Below are positions 20,935 through 36,366 of a DNA stretch of 64,000 bases, in pieces. The stretch covers positions 3,463,501 to 3,527,500 of the forward strand of contig CP126194.1 in the NCBI GenBank assembly GCA_030272155.1, written 5' to 3'. The translations under genes were made by a program, and so were the position numbers. Every line of letters starts with the position of its first letter. Position 1 is the stretch's first letter. The DNA is from Tetradesmus obliquus (lineage: Eukaryota; Chlorophyta; Chlorophyceae; Sphaeropleales; Scenedesmaceae). The notes under the pieces are model-generated. The model did no database searches. It was not told where the DNA came from and saw nothing but the letters and a program-made list of their open reading frames with translations.

Positions 20935-22275
20935 GGACAGCAGCAGCAGCAGCAGCAGCAGCAGCGAGGGCAGTGGAAGCAGGGCAGGAGTAGCAGCAGC
21001 AGCAGCAGCAACAGCAGCGGCCGACCTGGTGTGCCAGCGTGCATCAGTTGCAGACGATGATTGATTCAAGGCAATTGGTTTGTAGGTCCTGTGGGGGCAC
21101 ACAGCAGCAGTTTTGTGCGTGGATATAGGTGGTGATGCTACTCACCATGTAGTGTGCTCAAGGCAATATCAGGCATCCTATCAATTCATGCAATGTCATG
21201 GCATGTGGATTGCCTGAGGACATGTAGCGCTGCATGTATTTACGGCAGCAATGATCTGAGTGCCATGGCGACACTGCTCATGAGGCCGTCAGCAGCCGTA
21301 ACAGTGCTTGCTGTCTCATAGAAGATGTTTCTGTGCGATAGCAGGGCTGGCCAGCCACATGGTGTATCGCAGGCAACTGCATTGTTGTTTTGGCAGTCAA
21401 CGGGCCACTTGGCCCATGGGCGTCTCGATGCTGCTATGGATCTTGTTTACATCCACTCAGGGTTGACCGGCGTCGGGTCGCTGTTCCGCAACAAGCAGTG
21501 GGGCTTTTGTTATGGCACACACCTAAATTCCGCTGTAATCATGTCGGGGGTCCTTGTAGGTGTGCCGGATCGGCCTGGTGTTTGCTCTGCTGAATGCTGT
21601 GTGTAGCCGCAACTGGCATTGGTAAACAACTATTGCCTCCAGTGCATCCGCTGCTGTGTCCCAATCTCGGGAGTGTACCCTTGCAAGGGTTGCCGGTCCT
21701 TCATCACACATGCCCTCTGCGCCATTTGAGTGAAGGTATGACAACACAGCAACTGCTGCAAGCGAACACCTTGGATGCTACAGCCAAAGCTGCTGAACAT
21801 GACAGTCGGTGCATGGATTGTGTTCACGGTGGTGTGCCAACTTGGGCTGAGCCCGTCACCTGGCATGACCTGTGCATGTTGTTACAATTTTCATTGACCA
21901 GCAGGGGCGAAGCATGCACAGACTTCAGCACTTGTCCATCACCCCAACACCTGGCCGCCCAGAAGCAATCATGATGTAGAAAAGATCGATCTGGGATTTC
22001 CCAGCACTTCAGGTCAGGTCTCCATGCTTGCAGTGACAGCAAGGCCTAGCCGTGTTGGTGCGCACCAGCTGCGCACCAGCAGATTCATGTGCTATCAACA
22101 TGATGAGCATATGAAAGCTCTGATAGTGTGCAACCTACACTGGCCCTGGCAGGTAGGAACCCTATGCATGTCAAAACAGACGGCCAACGTTCCTGCTATT
22201 GCACAAGCAAACCCCTGCTAACTGTCATGCCTGATGTCCCTGCTGCCGGCCGCATACCATGCACTGCGGGCCACG

Positions 22276-22307
<32 letters not shown>

Positions 22308-22327
22308 ATAAGAGGCACTGCTGTGCT
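20935..22327. other. convergent intergenic region (sulfotransferase 3' / RRF 3')
   Basis: About 1.4 kb. The left end holds an AGC run (20939-20965) and a short frame that could read as poly-Ser/Ala, probably sulfotransferase 3' UTR. A CTG run lies at 22277-22308. A candidate plus-strand TGTAA is at 21534-21538. No gene was recognised. Confidence 0.5.
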
Positions 22328-24581
22328 TCAGTGGACGTGCTCCCGCAGCTCCGCATCCTTCAGCTTAATGAGCCGCTCGATGTCAGCCACAAACTGGTCA
22401 TGCAGCTTCTGGAACTGCGGCCAGGCAGGCAGCGGGAAGTAGCGCAGCAGCAGCAGCAGCAGGATAGAGGTAAGGCAACACAGCACTAGGTTTCTGATGA
22501 AATTTGCAGCTCTTGCATGCAGAGCAGCTGTTATACAGCCGCGCGGGCGCACCATTTATGAGCAGAGCAGAACAAGCACGTCACATGTCCAGACTAGGCC
22601 CGGGCTGTAGCGCCTCACCTCCTTTTCGGTGCGCTTCTTGTCGTCTGCGCTGGCTGCCTTGAAAGCCTTCTTGATGGCGTCCATGCCCTTCTGGCGCGCC
22701 CGCCTGATGCTCTGGTGCGCGCCCTCGGCCTCAACCGCCACAAGCTTGATCATCTTCTCTGCAGCACACCACCAGCACACCAACGTGTTTTGCGAACTTT
22801 AAATACAGACACAACACGTATGTTACAAAATGCCACAGGCGGAGGGGAGGCGGAGTTGTATATTGGGGCAGTGCTGGCTGGCTAGCTTGCATGGTGTGCT
22901 AGCTGCTGTGTGCAAGTCGTACAGCAGCCCTGAGGACAGCGATGAGCCGGCCATTTGAGCCGCTGTCTGGCCAGTGTTACATACCTCAGGCTCACCGCCC
23001 TATACCAATTCATGTGCCAATGACAAACATGCACGATGCAGCATGTACTCACAACTGTTACAGCCAGCTGCACTGTTATTCAGCCATCAAGGCAGCCATT
23101 AGTCCACCAACATCAAGGCCAAACATGACCCGGTCACATGCAAAGCAAGGCGCTACAACACTACACAGTGCACGTGCGCGCACCTATGTTGTCCTTCGTC
23201 TGGCGTGGCAGCTGTACTAGCACCTCATTCCCCTCATGTGCAGGGTTGAGGTGCAGTGGGGAGTTGCGGATGGCCTTCACCACTGCAGCACCCAGCTGCA
23301 GCACAGCAGCACAGCAGCACACAAGGGACAGTGAGGCATGCTAGGGCTGAGCGCACAGGTGGGTGGTTCAACACAGCATATCTGTTGCAGTATGGCGGCT
23401 GTGCTGCAGCACAGGCATCAGGATCATAGAAGCTGTGGGCACGTGCTTCAACAGCTGCTGTAGCGTTGCCTGTGACAGGGTGAAAGGCAGCGCTGGCACC
23501 GCAGGCCATGCACAGCAGGTGCACGGCCCGCACCTGCTCATCTCCAGCCCCGCCAGCGCACCTGCTGCATTGACACAGCACAGTCCAGCCACCTCACAAA
23601 ACACCCCCAGCATCACCTTTGTCACCACGCACACTGCCACACACACACCCTCAACCCCACTGACCCAACCACGCCTTCACTCACACCTAATCGGCTGAAC
23701 TATCACATGCAAAAACTGCAGTCTCTCTGTCAATACCTTCACCCACCTCTGCATCGTACAGCGAGACCGCCAGCAGCTGCGGGTTGCGCACGGTGACTGT
23801 GCCGCAGGCCTTGACAGGCATGTGCTCCCCGTGCGCATCCACCAGGATGTTCTCTATGAGCCCGGGCTGGGCCCTGCCTGTGCGCACACCAGCCAGCTCG
23901 TGCTGCAGGTGCTCTAGGGCCTGCTCCATCAGCCTGCAGTAGGAGTGTGAATGTGTGAGTAAAGCGCGAACTATTTGAGGTATGTGAGTACAGCAGTGCC
24001 AGGCAAGGAGAAGGAGGAGGTATTGGTTTGACTGGCTGCAGCACTGCTGCTGCTTGCGCATGGGTCTGCATGCTGGCACTAACTGAACACTGCTAGATGA
24101 TGGTGCAAATGCTACTGCCCTGCTTGTTGCTTCTGAGGCCTGCTGCGAAATCCTTTCTACGCCTGGTGGCAACTAGGCACCCACCGTTGGTATGGGACCG
24201 GGTCAAACTCTGGCTCCTCTGCCTCTGCTGCTGCATCTTCATCGTCTGACTCTTCTACTGCTTTGTGCTTGCCACCCTTTTTGCTTCCTGCAGGTGGCAG
24301 CATACAACCAGTCATGTCCTGACCGCATGCAGGTGAATTCCCACTGACTCGCGCCACTCAACAGTACAGGATGGCATAAGACAAAGGGCACTCTGCTACA
24401 TCCAGGAAGTTTCTGCAGGCGTGCTGCACTGCACCCCACTGCGAGCAGGTGGACTGTGCTGCTGCTGTGGTAGTCGACTTACCTTTGCCTTTTGCGTAGT
24501 GAGCTGCAAAGCCCTGGAATGGGCTGAGCAGCAGCAGGTCTTGCTGGTGTACCTGCTGCACGCTGCTGCTGGCATGACTGC
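22328..24581 (-). CDS. RRF: organellar ribosome recycling factor (N-terminus unresolved)
   Basis: RRF, with EF-G, splits post-termination ribosomes. Exons in phase: 24483 upward (start open), 24287-24185, 23933-23747, 23295-23184, 22758-22619 and 22414-22328. The protein carries a basic linker (AHYAKGKGSKKGGKHK), an acidic stretch (EESDDEDAAAEAEEPE) and then a full RRF domain: LEHLQHELAGVRTGRAQPGL, ACGTVTVRNPQLLAVSLYDA, AIRNSPLHLNPAHEGNEVLV, AHQSIRRARQKGMDAIKKAF and a C-terminal helix DIERLIKLKDAELREHVH. The RTGRA and IRRARQ signatures and helix lengths match bacterial RRF. The Lys/Gly-rich linker resembles mitochondrial RRFs, so a mitochondrial role is slightly favoured over plastid. The first exon is unclear: the linker exon is open back to beyond 24670, but no ATG is in its frame, and nearby ATGs at 24617 and 24716 need an extra splice. 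Confidence 0.85.
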
Positions 24582-25219
24582 CTGCATTCCAGCAGGGCAG
24601 GCTGCCAGCGAGCGCATGTGCTGCTGCGCAGCAGCCCCTGACCTCGGCTACCCTGCAGCAACGATAACCGTTGTGCACACAGAGTTGATTACAGCGATCA
24701 GGCTGTCTGCTGACATGCTGCTGCTGTTCTGACAGAAGCAGTACTGCAGGTTCTTATGTGGCAGAAACGCTCGACTGCTGGCATTGCGTCTCATTGGCGT
24801 ACCTGGCCAACGCCAATAGGGATCGGACTTGCAATAAACGCGTTGTGGTGGCCATACTTGCCAAGGGCCACGGTGTGCCAGGTCAGATCAAGCCAGCGAA
24901 GTGGACAGTGTAACCACGAGTCTGGTCACTACTTTTTCGCTTTGTTTATAAACATTCAACCGCCGTTGAAGCTGAGCTGCGGTGTGAGGTAAACAGCGTC
25001 CCGTAGTGCTACAGCCATTCTGGCTGTCAGTTCCTATTGCCCACAGGCGCACCACCTGACTCTGCAGGAAATCACAAGTGTCTCTGCTATGCATCGGTTC
25101 TGACGGCGACCTGATATGCCTGTTGCTCGGTTCTCAGCATAGGCGTGGTTTGACCGTGCAGCTGGCATGTGTAAATGACAGCCAACGCGTTGATTCGCCA
25201 ACTAAATCGTGTTGGTTGA
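24582..25219. promoter_or_regulatory. divergent region between RRF and the 25220 gene
   Basis: Contains the unresolved RRF first exon, candidate ATGs on the minus strand at 24617 and 24716, and the promoters of both genes. The half next to 25220 is the AT-richer part (around 24925-24965). Confidence 0.45.
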
Positions 25220-28200
25220 ATGAATGAATACAACAACAGCGAGCTAGCTGCCAGCAGCACGCTGCAGTTGCCCCTGAATAGGTACCCAGCTTCAAGATGG
25301 CAGCAGCTCAGGCAGACTCTGGGCGCTGGCAGCAACACGGTGCCAGCGCAGATGCGTGCCTCAGCACCAGGATTCTCAGCCACTACAAACCTTTCAAAGC
25401 AGCTCCACTTCAGTCACAGTGTTCATCAGCAACATGGCACACAAGCTAGCCCGTCGCAGCCAGACCTGCTGCAGGAGGCAGCGGATGTGCTGCGACGCTG
25501 CACAGACACTGGGGCAGCCTTGCAGGCGCATGAAATGCAGCTTGCAGCAGCAGCTCTCGCCTCGCTCGGCCAGCACAGCAGCAACAAGGACCAGTTCACC
25601 ATTCTGGGCAACGGCAGCATCCGCACTGCTTGGGCCAATGCTAACAAGCCACTGGAGCAGTGGCTTGCCGAGACAGGAGGCGCAGCAGCTGCATGTAGCC
25701 ACACAAGTGTACCTACTTGGGCAGACAGCCTCGATGGTGGATGCTTGCATGCTTCCACCACGTCAGCAGCTGATGCGGCTGCAGCGTTTGTTACCACCCA
25801 GCAAGACAGCCAGCCTGCAGCAGATAAGTCACCTCCGCGGCGCACATCGCCTCGCAAACAGCAGCAGCAGCAGCAGCACCTACAGCAGCTAGTTGCAAAG
25901 CAACACCAGCAGCAGCACCTGAACACCACTTCGCTGAGAACCAGGGCGCAGCAGCAGAGTGGTAGCAGTCTAACCACAAGCAGTGCTGAACGCGGCAGCA
26001 GAAACAGCAGCAGCGGGATGCACAGCAGTTCGGCCAGGCCAGCAGCAGCAGCAGCAGCAGCAGCAGCTGGCATGCAAGTGCTGGCCGAGCACGACAAGCT
26101 GCTGCTGCAGGAGCTGACGCACGACCTGGCTGCCTTGCTGGCACGCAAGCTGCTGCGCCAGTGGCAGCAGCATACAGCAGATGCCCGGATTGACAGAGCG
26201 CGTGCGCGGCCCATGCAGCGGCTTCTCAGGTATGCGGCGATGGCAGTACACCATGGATGAGTTTGCAGCATGCCATGCGGCTGATTGCACAGCCTCTGCC
26301 ATGTTGTGCATATGCTGTTGCATTGCAATGATTGTAGATGCTGCACAGCCAAATTTGGGAGGCTCGGAAAGCAATCGAAGCTGTTGCTGCTGCTACTGCG
26401 CATCTTGTGCAGTAAGCGCAAGGTGCTGCGTGCATGGAAGGCAGCAATGCCACAGCAAGCACCAGTGACAGCTGCTTCTGAGCCAGACGCTGCACCAGGC
26501 GTACTACAGGCAGCACCTGCTGCAAGCCTAAATCAGCAGGATGCACCACAGCACGAGCTGACCAGGCGCGAGCAGGTGGCAGAGCAGTTCCACAGGCTGT
26601 ACCGCTTGCATGACTGCCTGCAGCAGTGGCGCCGCTGCACTGCTGCAGGAGCGCTGGAAAGGTGCAGGCAGGAGACTGACAGGATCATGGCGCAGCAGCA
26701 GGCTGAGGTGGGTTGTGGCTGAGGACTGCGCTGCAGCTGTGTTGCCTAGCAGCAGCCAGCATGCCACCTGCAACTGGACGGTACAGTACAGCAACAGCAA
26801 ACTGGCAGCAGCAGATAAGGGCTTTCACGGTGTTGTATAGCATCTGGCAATCACTGCTGTTGTGTGCACGGTACTTTTGTGCGCTGATATGTGGTCCACC
26901 GCTCTGGTCTGCAGATGCTCAGGCAACAGCAGCAGCAGGAGCAGCAGGAGATGCAGCAGAAGCAGAAGCAGCAGGAGCAGAAGCGGCTGGCGGCTGCTGT
27001 GTGTTTCCACCAGATGCTGCTGCTGCACAAAGCCCTGGTTGGATGGCATAAGCATGCTGCCATAGCTGCAGCGCTCAACAAGCTGCACCCTGTGGTCCTA
27101 CCAGCGCCTGGCAGCACCCAGGCATCAAGCATCATGCGGGACAGCAGCGCCCCTGCTGATGCAGCAGCAGCAATGCAGCTCAAAGCCCAGCAGCTGCTGC
27201 AACGGCTGGCAGGCAAGCAGCAGCAGAAGCCGCCAGAAACACCCCCACTTGCTGCTCCAGCTGCTGCTGCCATTGCTGTGCCTGGCAGCAAAACAAGGAT
27301 GTCAGACACACACGCAGATTCCTCACAGACCTGTCACATGCCCAGAACGGAGATGCTGCTGGCATTGCACAGGAAGCGTCAACAGCAACCGCACCAACTG
27401 CAGCTGAGTGAAGCTGCTGTAGCTGTAGGCGTCAGGGAGGACGTGGATACTGTTCAGTCAGCACAACATGCAGGCCACAGCAGTCCAGCTGCTGATGAGC
27501 ACGGGGCTCAGAAGGACCAGGACACTCTGCAGCTGGTTCAGCAGCACCCACCAGCAGAAGTGAATGAAGCAGCAACTGCAAGCCCAGCAGCATATGCGAC
27601 AAGCGATGAAGCTGTTGATCCTGCAGTTGTCAACGAGCATGCCAGCTGCCAGCAACTGCAGGTGGTGCAGGTAGCCCAGCCAGAACTTGCAATAGTTGAA
27701 GCTGCTGTGGTTGTTCCTGCCATAGCAGCTGCAGCTGAAGTCGAAGCATCAGCAGAAGCTGCAATTGCAGACTATAGTGATGCTGATGCGGATGATGTGC
27801 AGCAGCTGTGCACGCAGCAAGGCGAGAAACGGCAGGTTAGCAGCAGCTGTGCCGTAAAGTCTGCCCCGCACCTCCAAGCACTGCCAAATCGACAAGGTGA
27901 CACAACACCACAGGAGCAGCTACTAAAGCAGGACGAGGTGCAGCAGCAGCAACAGCAGCAGCAGCAACAACAGCAGTCAGGCCTGAATGATGCCAGCGAT
28001 GCAAGCACAGAGCCGCCTGCTGCCCTGGAACAGATGCAGCAGCAGCGGCAAGCATTGGTGGCTGATAACAATGATAAATCTAGCAGCAGTCAGCTGGACA
28101 CAACAGCACAAGAGCAGCAGCAGCAGCAAAACAAGGGGCAGCAGCAGCAGCCACTTATCAGGATGGGCAGCATAGACCGGCAGCAGTTGCAGCAGAAGCT

Positions 28201-29565
28201 GCGGCAGCTGCTGGCTGCGGAGCAGCGCAAGCAGCGGGAGGAGCAGCGGCTGGAGCAGCTGCTGGCCCAGCAGCTGGCTGAGCAGCAGGAGGCGCTTGCA
28301 AGCATGCACTACCGGCTGCTGCTGGCACGAAGGCTGGGGCTGCAACCTTGGCTAGCGCTGCTGAAGTTGGGCAAGCAGCAGCAGCAGGCAGCAGAGTGCT
28401 GGAGGGACATGCAGTTGGCCAGGACAGCGATGCTGCTGTGGAAGGAGCTGCTACTGCGACGGTGCGTTTGACACCATGGGTCTCGTTGCGCAGCTGATGT
28501 CCTTTTTTGCTGCCGCCGCCGTCGCCGCCGCCGCCGCAGCAGCAGCAGCAGCAGCAGCAGCACGAACTTGAACCTTGAACCTTTGCGCATGGCTGGCTGC
28601 ATCAAATCAATGCAGCATGGCTTGCTGTATCATGCTGCACGCCTTGTGCCTGTCCCGAGAGTATAGCTGAAGTGTGTGGACTGTCTCCATGTGCAGGCGT
28701 GTGCGGCACGTGTGCTGTCACGTAAAAGCGTTCGGCAAGCTGCGGCAGCTGCGCCAGCGGCAGCAGCAGCACAGCGTGCTGGCAGCTCTCTCCAACTGGG
28801 CACTGGTCAGCAGGCAGTGCAGGCGGCAGCTGGCACTGCGGTCGCTGACCGCTTGGAGGTGTGAGGCTGCGGACATGCGGCAGCAGCTGCTGGAGGTGCA
28901 GCATGCGGCAGGCTGCAGGCTGCAGCGGCGCATCATGCATGCCTGGAAGCAGCACATGGAGGAGCAGGTGGGCTGCATGAGCTGATGCGGCAGGCCTGGC
29001 AACTTTGAGCGAGTCGCAGCTCTGTGCTGGCTTGGATGCCGTATGCAGTTGCTGAGCGGCCTAATGGGACAGCAAGTGAAATAGTGGCAGTACAAACTGC
29101 ACCAAAGTGATAATGGCAATGTATCTCGAGCCACTGAATCGTCACTTGACAGCAGTGGGACACATAGTAGTTTCAATAGCTGTTGCTTGTGACATGGCGC
29201 CATGCATGCAGGCCCAGGAGCAGCTGCTGCTGGAGCTGGAGCTCAGTGTGGTGGCGACCAAGTGGCGCCACAGGCGCACGCAGCAGCATGTGCTGGCTGG
29301 CTGGAGCAGAGCTGCAGCAGCCGCTACGCAGGAGCGCGAGCAGCAGGCACGGCTGCAGGAGACGTTCAGCAAGGTGCAGGGCTGGCTGTCTGAAATGAAG
29401 GGGGAACCCCAGAGCGGCAACAGCAGCAATATCAGCGGGGCAGCAGCGCACGGCGCAGCAGCAGCTTCAGCAGGATTGCCAGCGCTGAAGCAACTTCCCT
29501 CTTGGAAGGATTGGGACCCTGAGAGTGAATCAGACGAAGGGAGCGCGGATGGCATTGTGTTTTAG
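25220..29565 (+). CDS. Gln-rich protein with Sfi1/centrin-binding-like Trp repeats (1,158 aa)
   Basis: Five exons in phase: 25220-26229, 26413-26707, 26915-28461, 28697-28967 and 29212-29565 (TAG). The N-terminal third is Ser/Gln/Ala-rich and disordered. From about residue 300 onward, basic amphipathic segments carry a Trp in a recurring context: KLLRQWQQHT, VLRAWKAAM, CLQQWRRCT, ALVGWHKHA, AMLLWKELLLRR, ALSNWALVSRQ, SLTAWRCEA, IMHAWKQHM and VLAGWSRAA. This is the L-x3-W-(K/R) pattern of Sfi1-type centrin-binding repeats and of related ciliary or basal-body coiled-coil proteins. Long Gln/Ala insertions (exon 3) separate the blocks. The C-terminus is short and acidic (SESDEGSADGIVF). The inferred role is a centrin-binding or basal-body/spindle-pole scaffold; ordinary coiled coil is the alternative. 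Candidate TGTAA at 29789-29793. Confidence 0.75.
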
Positions 29566-30163
29566 CTTGTACACCAGACTAGCGAAAATGGCTGCATGTC
29601 GGCGACCAGTTGCAACAGGTTGAAGAGCTGAGAGCCCATGGGCCAAGTTCAGCTGCACTGCAGCATGCTGCCATCATGGCCACTCACGACAAGTGACTCA
29701 CTGCACTGCACTCACTGCACTACAGTGTACATCTGCTACTATTGGAAGTCAGCAGGGCCAGTCAACCTTTATATCTGCAACTGATCGTGTAACACTACTG
29801 GCAGCCTACTCTGCAAGCAAGGATGAACTCTGTTCAATAGCTACTAGCAGGTACGGCTCAGTGTGCCGGGTGTATGTGCTTTGCAAGACCGTCTGCCTGC
29901 TGGTAATGCTGTATAGACAAGGCCACTGCTCGTTACAATCCACACGCTGTACAAGGGAGCTCCATAGCTGCTACACCCATGCCAGCGGGGCAAACAGCGG
30001 GGCAAGCCACGGCTGTAACACCTGTAAAGCAAGTCACCACCTGCACGCACGAGCTGCACTGCAGCCATGGCTGGCCAGCAGAACACTTTGGCATCCTATG
30101 CCATGCCATAGTATGCATACGTCTGCACCCTCCATCAGTTGCCGACGGCTATCAAAATGATGT
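29566..30163. other. convergent intergenic region, 3' UTRs
   Basis: 598 bases between two stop codons. TGTAA at 29789-29793 (plus) and TTACA at 29933-29937 (minus-strand TGTAA) are candidate polyadenylation signals for the two genes. Nothing else was seen. Confidence 0.55.
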
Positions 30164-33048
<2,885 letters not shown>

Positions 33049-33572
33049 TGTGTCTCTGTATCTTGACTGCTCAACCAAAAGGTTGGTTATGCTTGCAGCT
33101 TAGGATCAAAGATACTGAGTCGTAGGACTAAAGATCCAGAAGATGCGTCGCAAGCCTGAAGTTAGGCACTGGTCAGGTGAAACCGTTCAGTCCAGTAGGG
33201 TTTATTGAGGTTAGGAGACGGAGGTACATCTGTTTCTAGTGTTGACTGCATGACAAACTTAAGTGTTAGCGGTGCTGCAGCGAACAGCCGTTTGAGCATT
33301 CAGCCTACGTGCACAGTCACCACTGCACTGTCTCGACTTGCAGTGTTGCAGCGGTGCTCGCGCTCCTAACGCCATCTTAAGACGTTTTAACACTAGTTTT
33401 TATAACTGCCGGAAAGGCAGCAAAGCTCGTGCAACATCAGCAACGGAATGCTGGTGCCTCAATTCTGGCCGGATCCTGGCCTTGCCGCCACTCGTTGAGC
33501 AAAACATAGCTTCGTAACTTGAGTTCATTGCTATTCGGGTTCTTCATACGGGTTCCGAGCTGGTGCAAGCAG
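33049..33572. promoter_or_regulatory. bidirectional promoter region, TPR / RING genes
   Basis: 524 bases between divergent ATGs. It is lower in triplet repeats than its surroundings, with AT-richer patches near 33385-33405. No factor-binding motif can be named. Confidence 0.55.
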
Positions 33573-34792
33573 ATGGACGGCCTAGTGAGCATCTCGATGG
33601 AGCAGGTGAGTGTATAATCCTTGAAACGTACGCTGAAATGAGGTTCTCTGAGCCGATCTCAACTCTGAGCTGCACATGCAACCTTGCTGGTCCCAGTCAA
33701 CAGTTGTCCCGGCAAACTGCTGCCACCCGCACTACACTGTCATGCAAGGATACCCGCCATCAGTCATTCTCAGCTGCGTTGACTGTGTCTGCCACGTCCC
33801 AAGTGCGTGACGATGCTGCAGCCACGGACACACCTGGCACACTTCCAACGACAGCAGCAGTGCAATGCACGCTGCACAGGCATGCTGCACCTGCTCTAGC
33901 ACTCAATTGCTGCGATTAATGTCTGAAGTCGCCTGTCGCTGCACTGCACCATGCTGTGCATTCAGGTGTGGGCGAGCTCATCAGCGTCAGCTACTGCTTA
34001 CTCTGCAGCTAACTTTGGCTACAGCAGCCACAGCCGCAGCCCCAGGCCCCACCCAGTCAGTCCACTCTCACACCTGCACCCCAGCACACCAAGCAGCACA
34101 GCTGCAACAGTAAACAACAGCAGCAGCAGCAGCGGCAGCAGCAGCAGCAGCACAGCCAGGAGGCACCAGCCAACCAGTAATGGCGGCAGCAGCAGAGGCA
34201 CAGCTGCACTGAGTGTGGCTGTAGTACAGATCGGCAGCAGCAGCAGCAGCAGCAGCAGCCCTGCAGCAGTCAGGGAGCGCTTGTTTGAACCGCTGGATGC
34301 AGCAGCAGGCAGAGACTACAGAGACCAAGCACCACAGGCAGCTGGCCAGCCAGTGAGTGTTCCGGATCTGGTGCGAGGGCAGCAACACTTCTGCATCAAC
34401 ACATTGCAGACAGTAGCTGCTAGCAGCTGCCTATAGTCCCGCACCATGCATTGCTCGATGATTGCGTTTTGTGCTTCACCGCGGACTGTCATGCTTAGGT
34501 GATACTGCAGCTGTTCCCATAGGTGCTATGTGCTGCCGATGTGCTGCTTCAGCAATCTACAAAGCTCACCTAACTGCAATGCATTGCAGGTGAATTCTTT
34601 CAATGTGCTGAGCCGCCTGCATTTGCCGTAACATCCAAGCTCACAAGCTAATAATTCCGCTGCCTGTCTCCTGCTGGCCCCACTGCTGCTGCATCAGATC
34701 CCAATCACTGCAGCCAGGAGACGCTCCCTGCCGGCTGCCATCCCAGCTAACAGCCCTATGACACGACCCAGCAGCAGCAGCAGCAACGCCGG

Positions 34793-34834
<42 letters not shown>

Positions 34835-35741
34835 GCGGCTGCTGCAGCGGCGGCACAGCAGCGGCGGCAGCTTCCTGAGCAGCACTGCAGGTCAGCTGCT
34901 GTCATCGCTCGGGTACCTGGGTGGCTTGTCGAGGCTGAGCAGCAGCCCACCTGGCGGCATCAGAGGCAGCAGCAGCAGCAGCCAGGGTCAGTGGCCTGTC
35001 GGGAGGGTGAGTGGGCTGCCAGGCTGCTGCTGCTGGATTCCTATGAGATCCTTGCATGCTGTTTGACAAGCGTCAGAGCTCTTGCTGCTGTGCTGCATTA
35101 AATGCTAGTCAGTGCAGGGCAGCAGCCCAGCTACTGCTACTGCCCAGCTACTCCTACTTTGTTGCCCACAGCAGGCCCACAGAGCAGCTCTGCCGGAGCG
35201 TCCTGCATTGCTGACACGCAGCTAGCCGCACTTGTGGTGCATCACTTCAGCGCAGCGCACCCGCCTGAGCTCTGCCGAGCAACAGCCCTGGTACTGTGTC
35301 ACATGTAGTGTAGTGCAGGGTGCGTCCCTGAGTAGGCAAGGACACCATCAATCCTAACCCAGCCCTCACCACTGTCACATGTTTCATCTGTAGCCCCTCT
35401 CACACACCTGCTTGCATGCAACTGAATGCATTAATAAACTTAACACATGCATCATCCCGCCTGCAGGTGCAGTTGCGGCCCTCCACACTAGGCGCCTCCC
35501 GCTCGGCGCTGCGCCATGAGCTGCTGGTGCGCTCACCCGCAGTGCTGCTCGACCAGCCCGGCAGCAGCAGCAGCGAATCGTACGACGACCTGCTGGCACT
35601 TGACCAGTTCAATGTGAAACGTGCGGTGCAGCCAGCAGTGCTTGCGGCGCTGCCAACTCGAGGGGCAAGCGAGGCTGACCAGCAGGCGGCTGCGCAGTGC
35701 TTCATATGCTTTGAACCATGGAGGACACCAGCCGTCGCAGC

Positions 35742-35802
<61 letters not shown>

Positions 35803-36142
35803 AGTGGACGTTACAGTAGGGATGCGAGTGCAGGCACAGGCAGGGACGTTGCAATCAACGGCTGCGTGTGCAGATGTAACAGCAGCAACGCAGCAGTGCA
35901 TGAGGCAGCAGCACCTCAGTTTCACCAGGCAGCAGTCAGGCCGCCGGTGGTGCTGGATGCTGCTGCAGTACAGCAGCAGCAGCAGCAGCGCCTAGGGTGC
36001 TTCGGTAGCTGGGGTGCTGGCATGTTCAGGCAGCCATCCATCGCAGCGGTAGACAGCAGCTCAGCAGCAGCAGCAGCACCACCACCAGCACCAGCGCCAT
36101 ATGCTGTGAGCCCTGGTGCTGCGGCTCACGTACAGGTGATCT

Positions 36143-36174
<32 letters not shown>

Positions 36175-36366
36175 TGCAAGTGCGGCAGGGCAGCCTCAGC
36201 TGCAGCAGCAAAGCCAGCGCCTGCTGTGCTGATCCAGCAACTTCCCTGTGGGCACGAGTTCTGTGTGGGGTGCATTGGCACGTGGCTTGCGGAGCATGTG
36301 ACGTGCCCCATCTGCCGCTGGTCTTTCCCTGAGGACCAGACACAGCTCATCAACATGCACAAGTAG
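33573..36366 (+). CDS. RING-type (C3HC4) E3 ligase-like protein with split zinc-binding domain (578 aa)
   Basis: Five exons in phase: 33573-33605, 33966-34352, 34698-35006, 35183-35290 and 35467-36366 (TAG). The N-terminal half is Ser/Ala-rich. Zinc ligands are C357 and C360 (CFIC), C540, H542, C545, C548 (CGHEFCVGC) and C559, C562 (CPIC), followed by the usual RW and a short tail ending INMHK. All eight C3HC4 ligands are present, so the RING should fold and could bind an E2 ubiquitin-conjugating enzyme. What is odd is the first loop: 179 residues lie between C360 and C540, where most RINGs have 9-39. They include an Ala run encoded by GCT repeats (35746-35801), a Ser run and Gln tracts. The substrate is unknown. 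Candidate TGTAA at 36655-36659. Confidence 0.85.

Noticed and set aside
20935..21063. Poly-Ser/Ala C-terminus for the sulfotransferase
   Set aside because: Its frame cannot be joined to exon 8 or the alternative exon in phase; DEL-stop is what the phase gives. It stays possible only if another donor is used.
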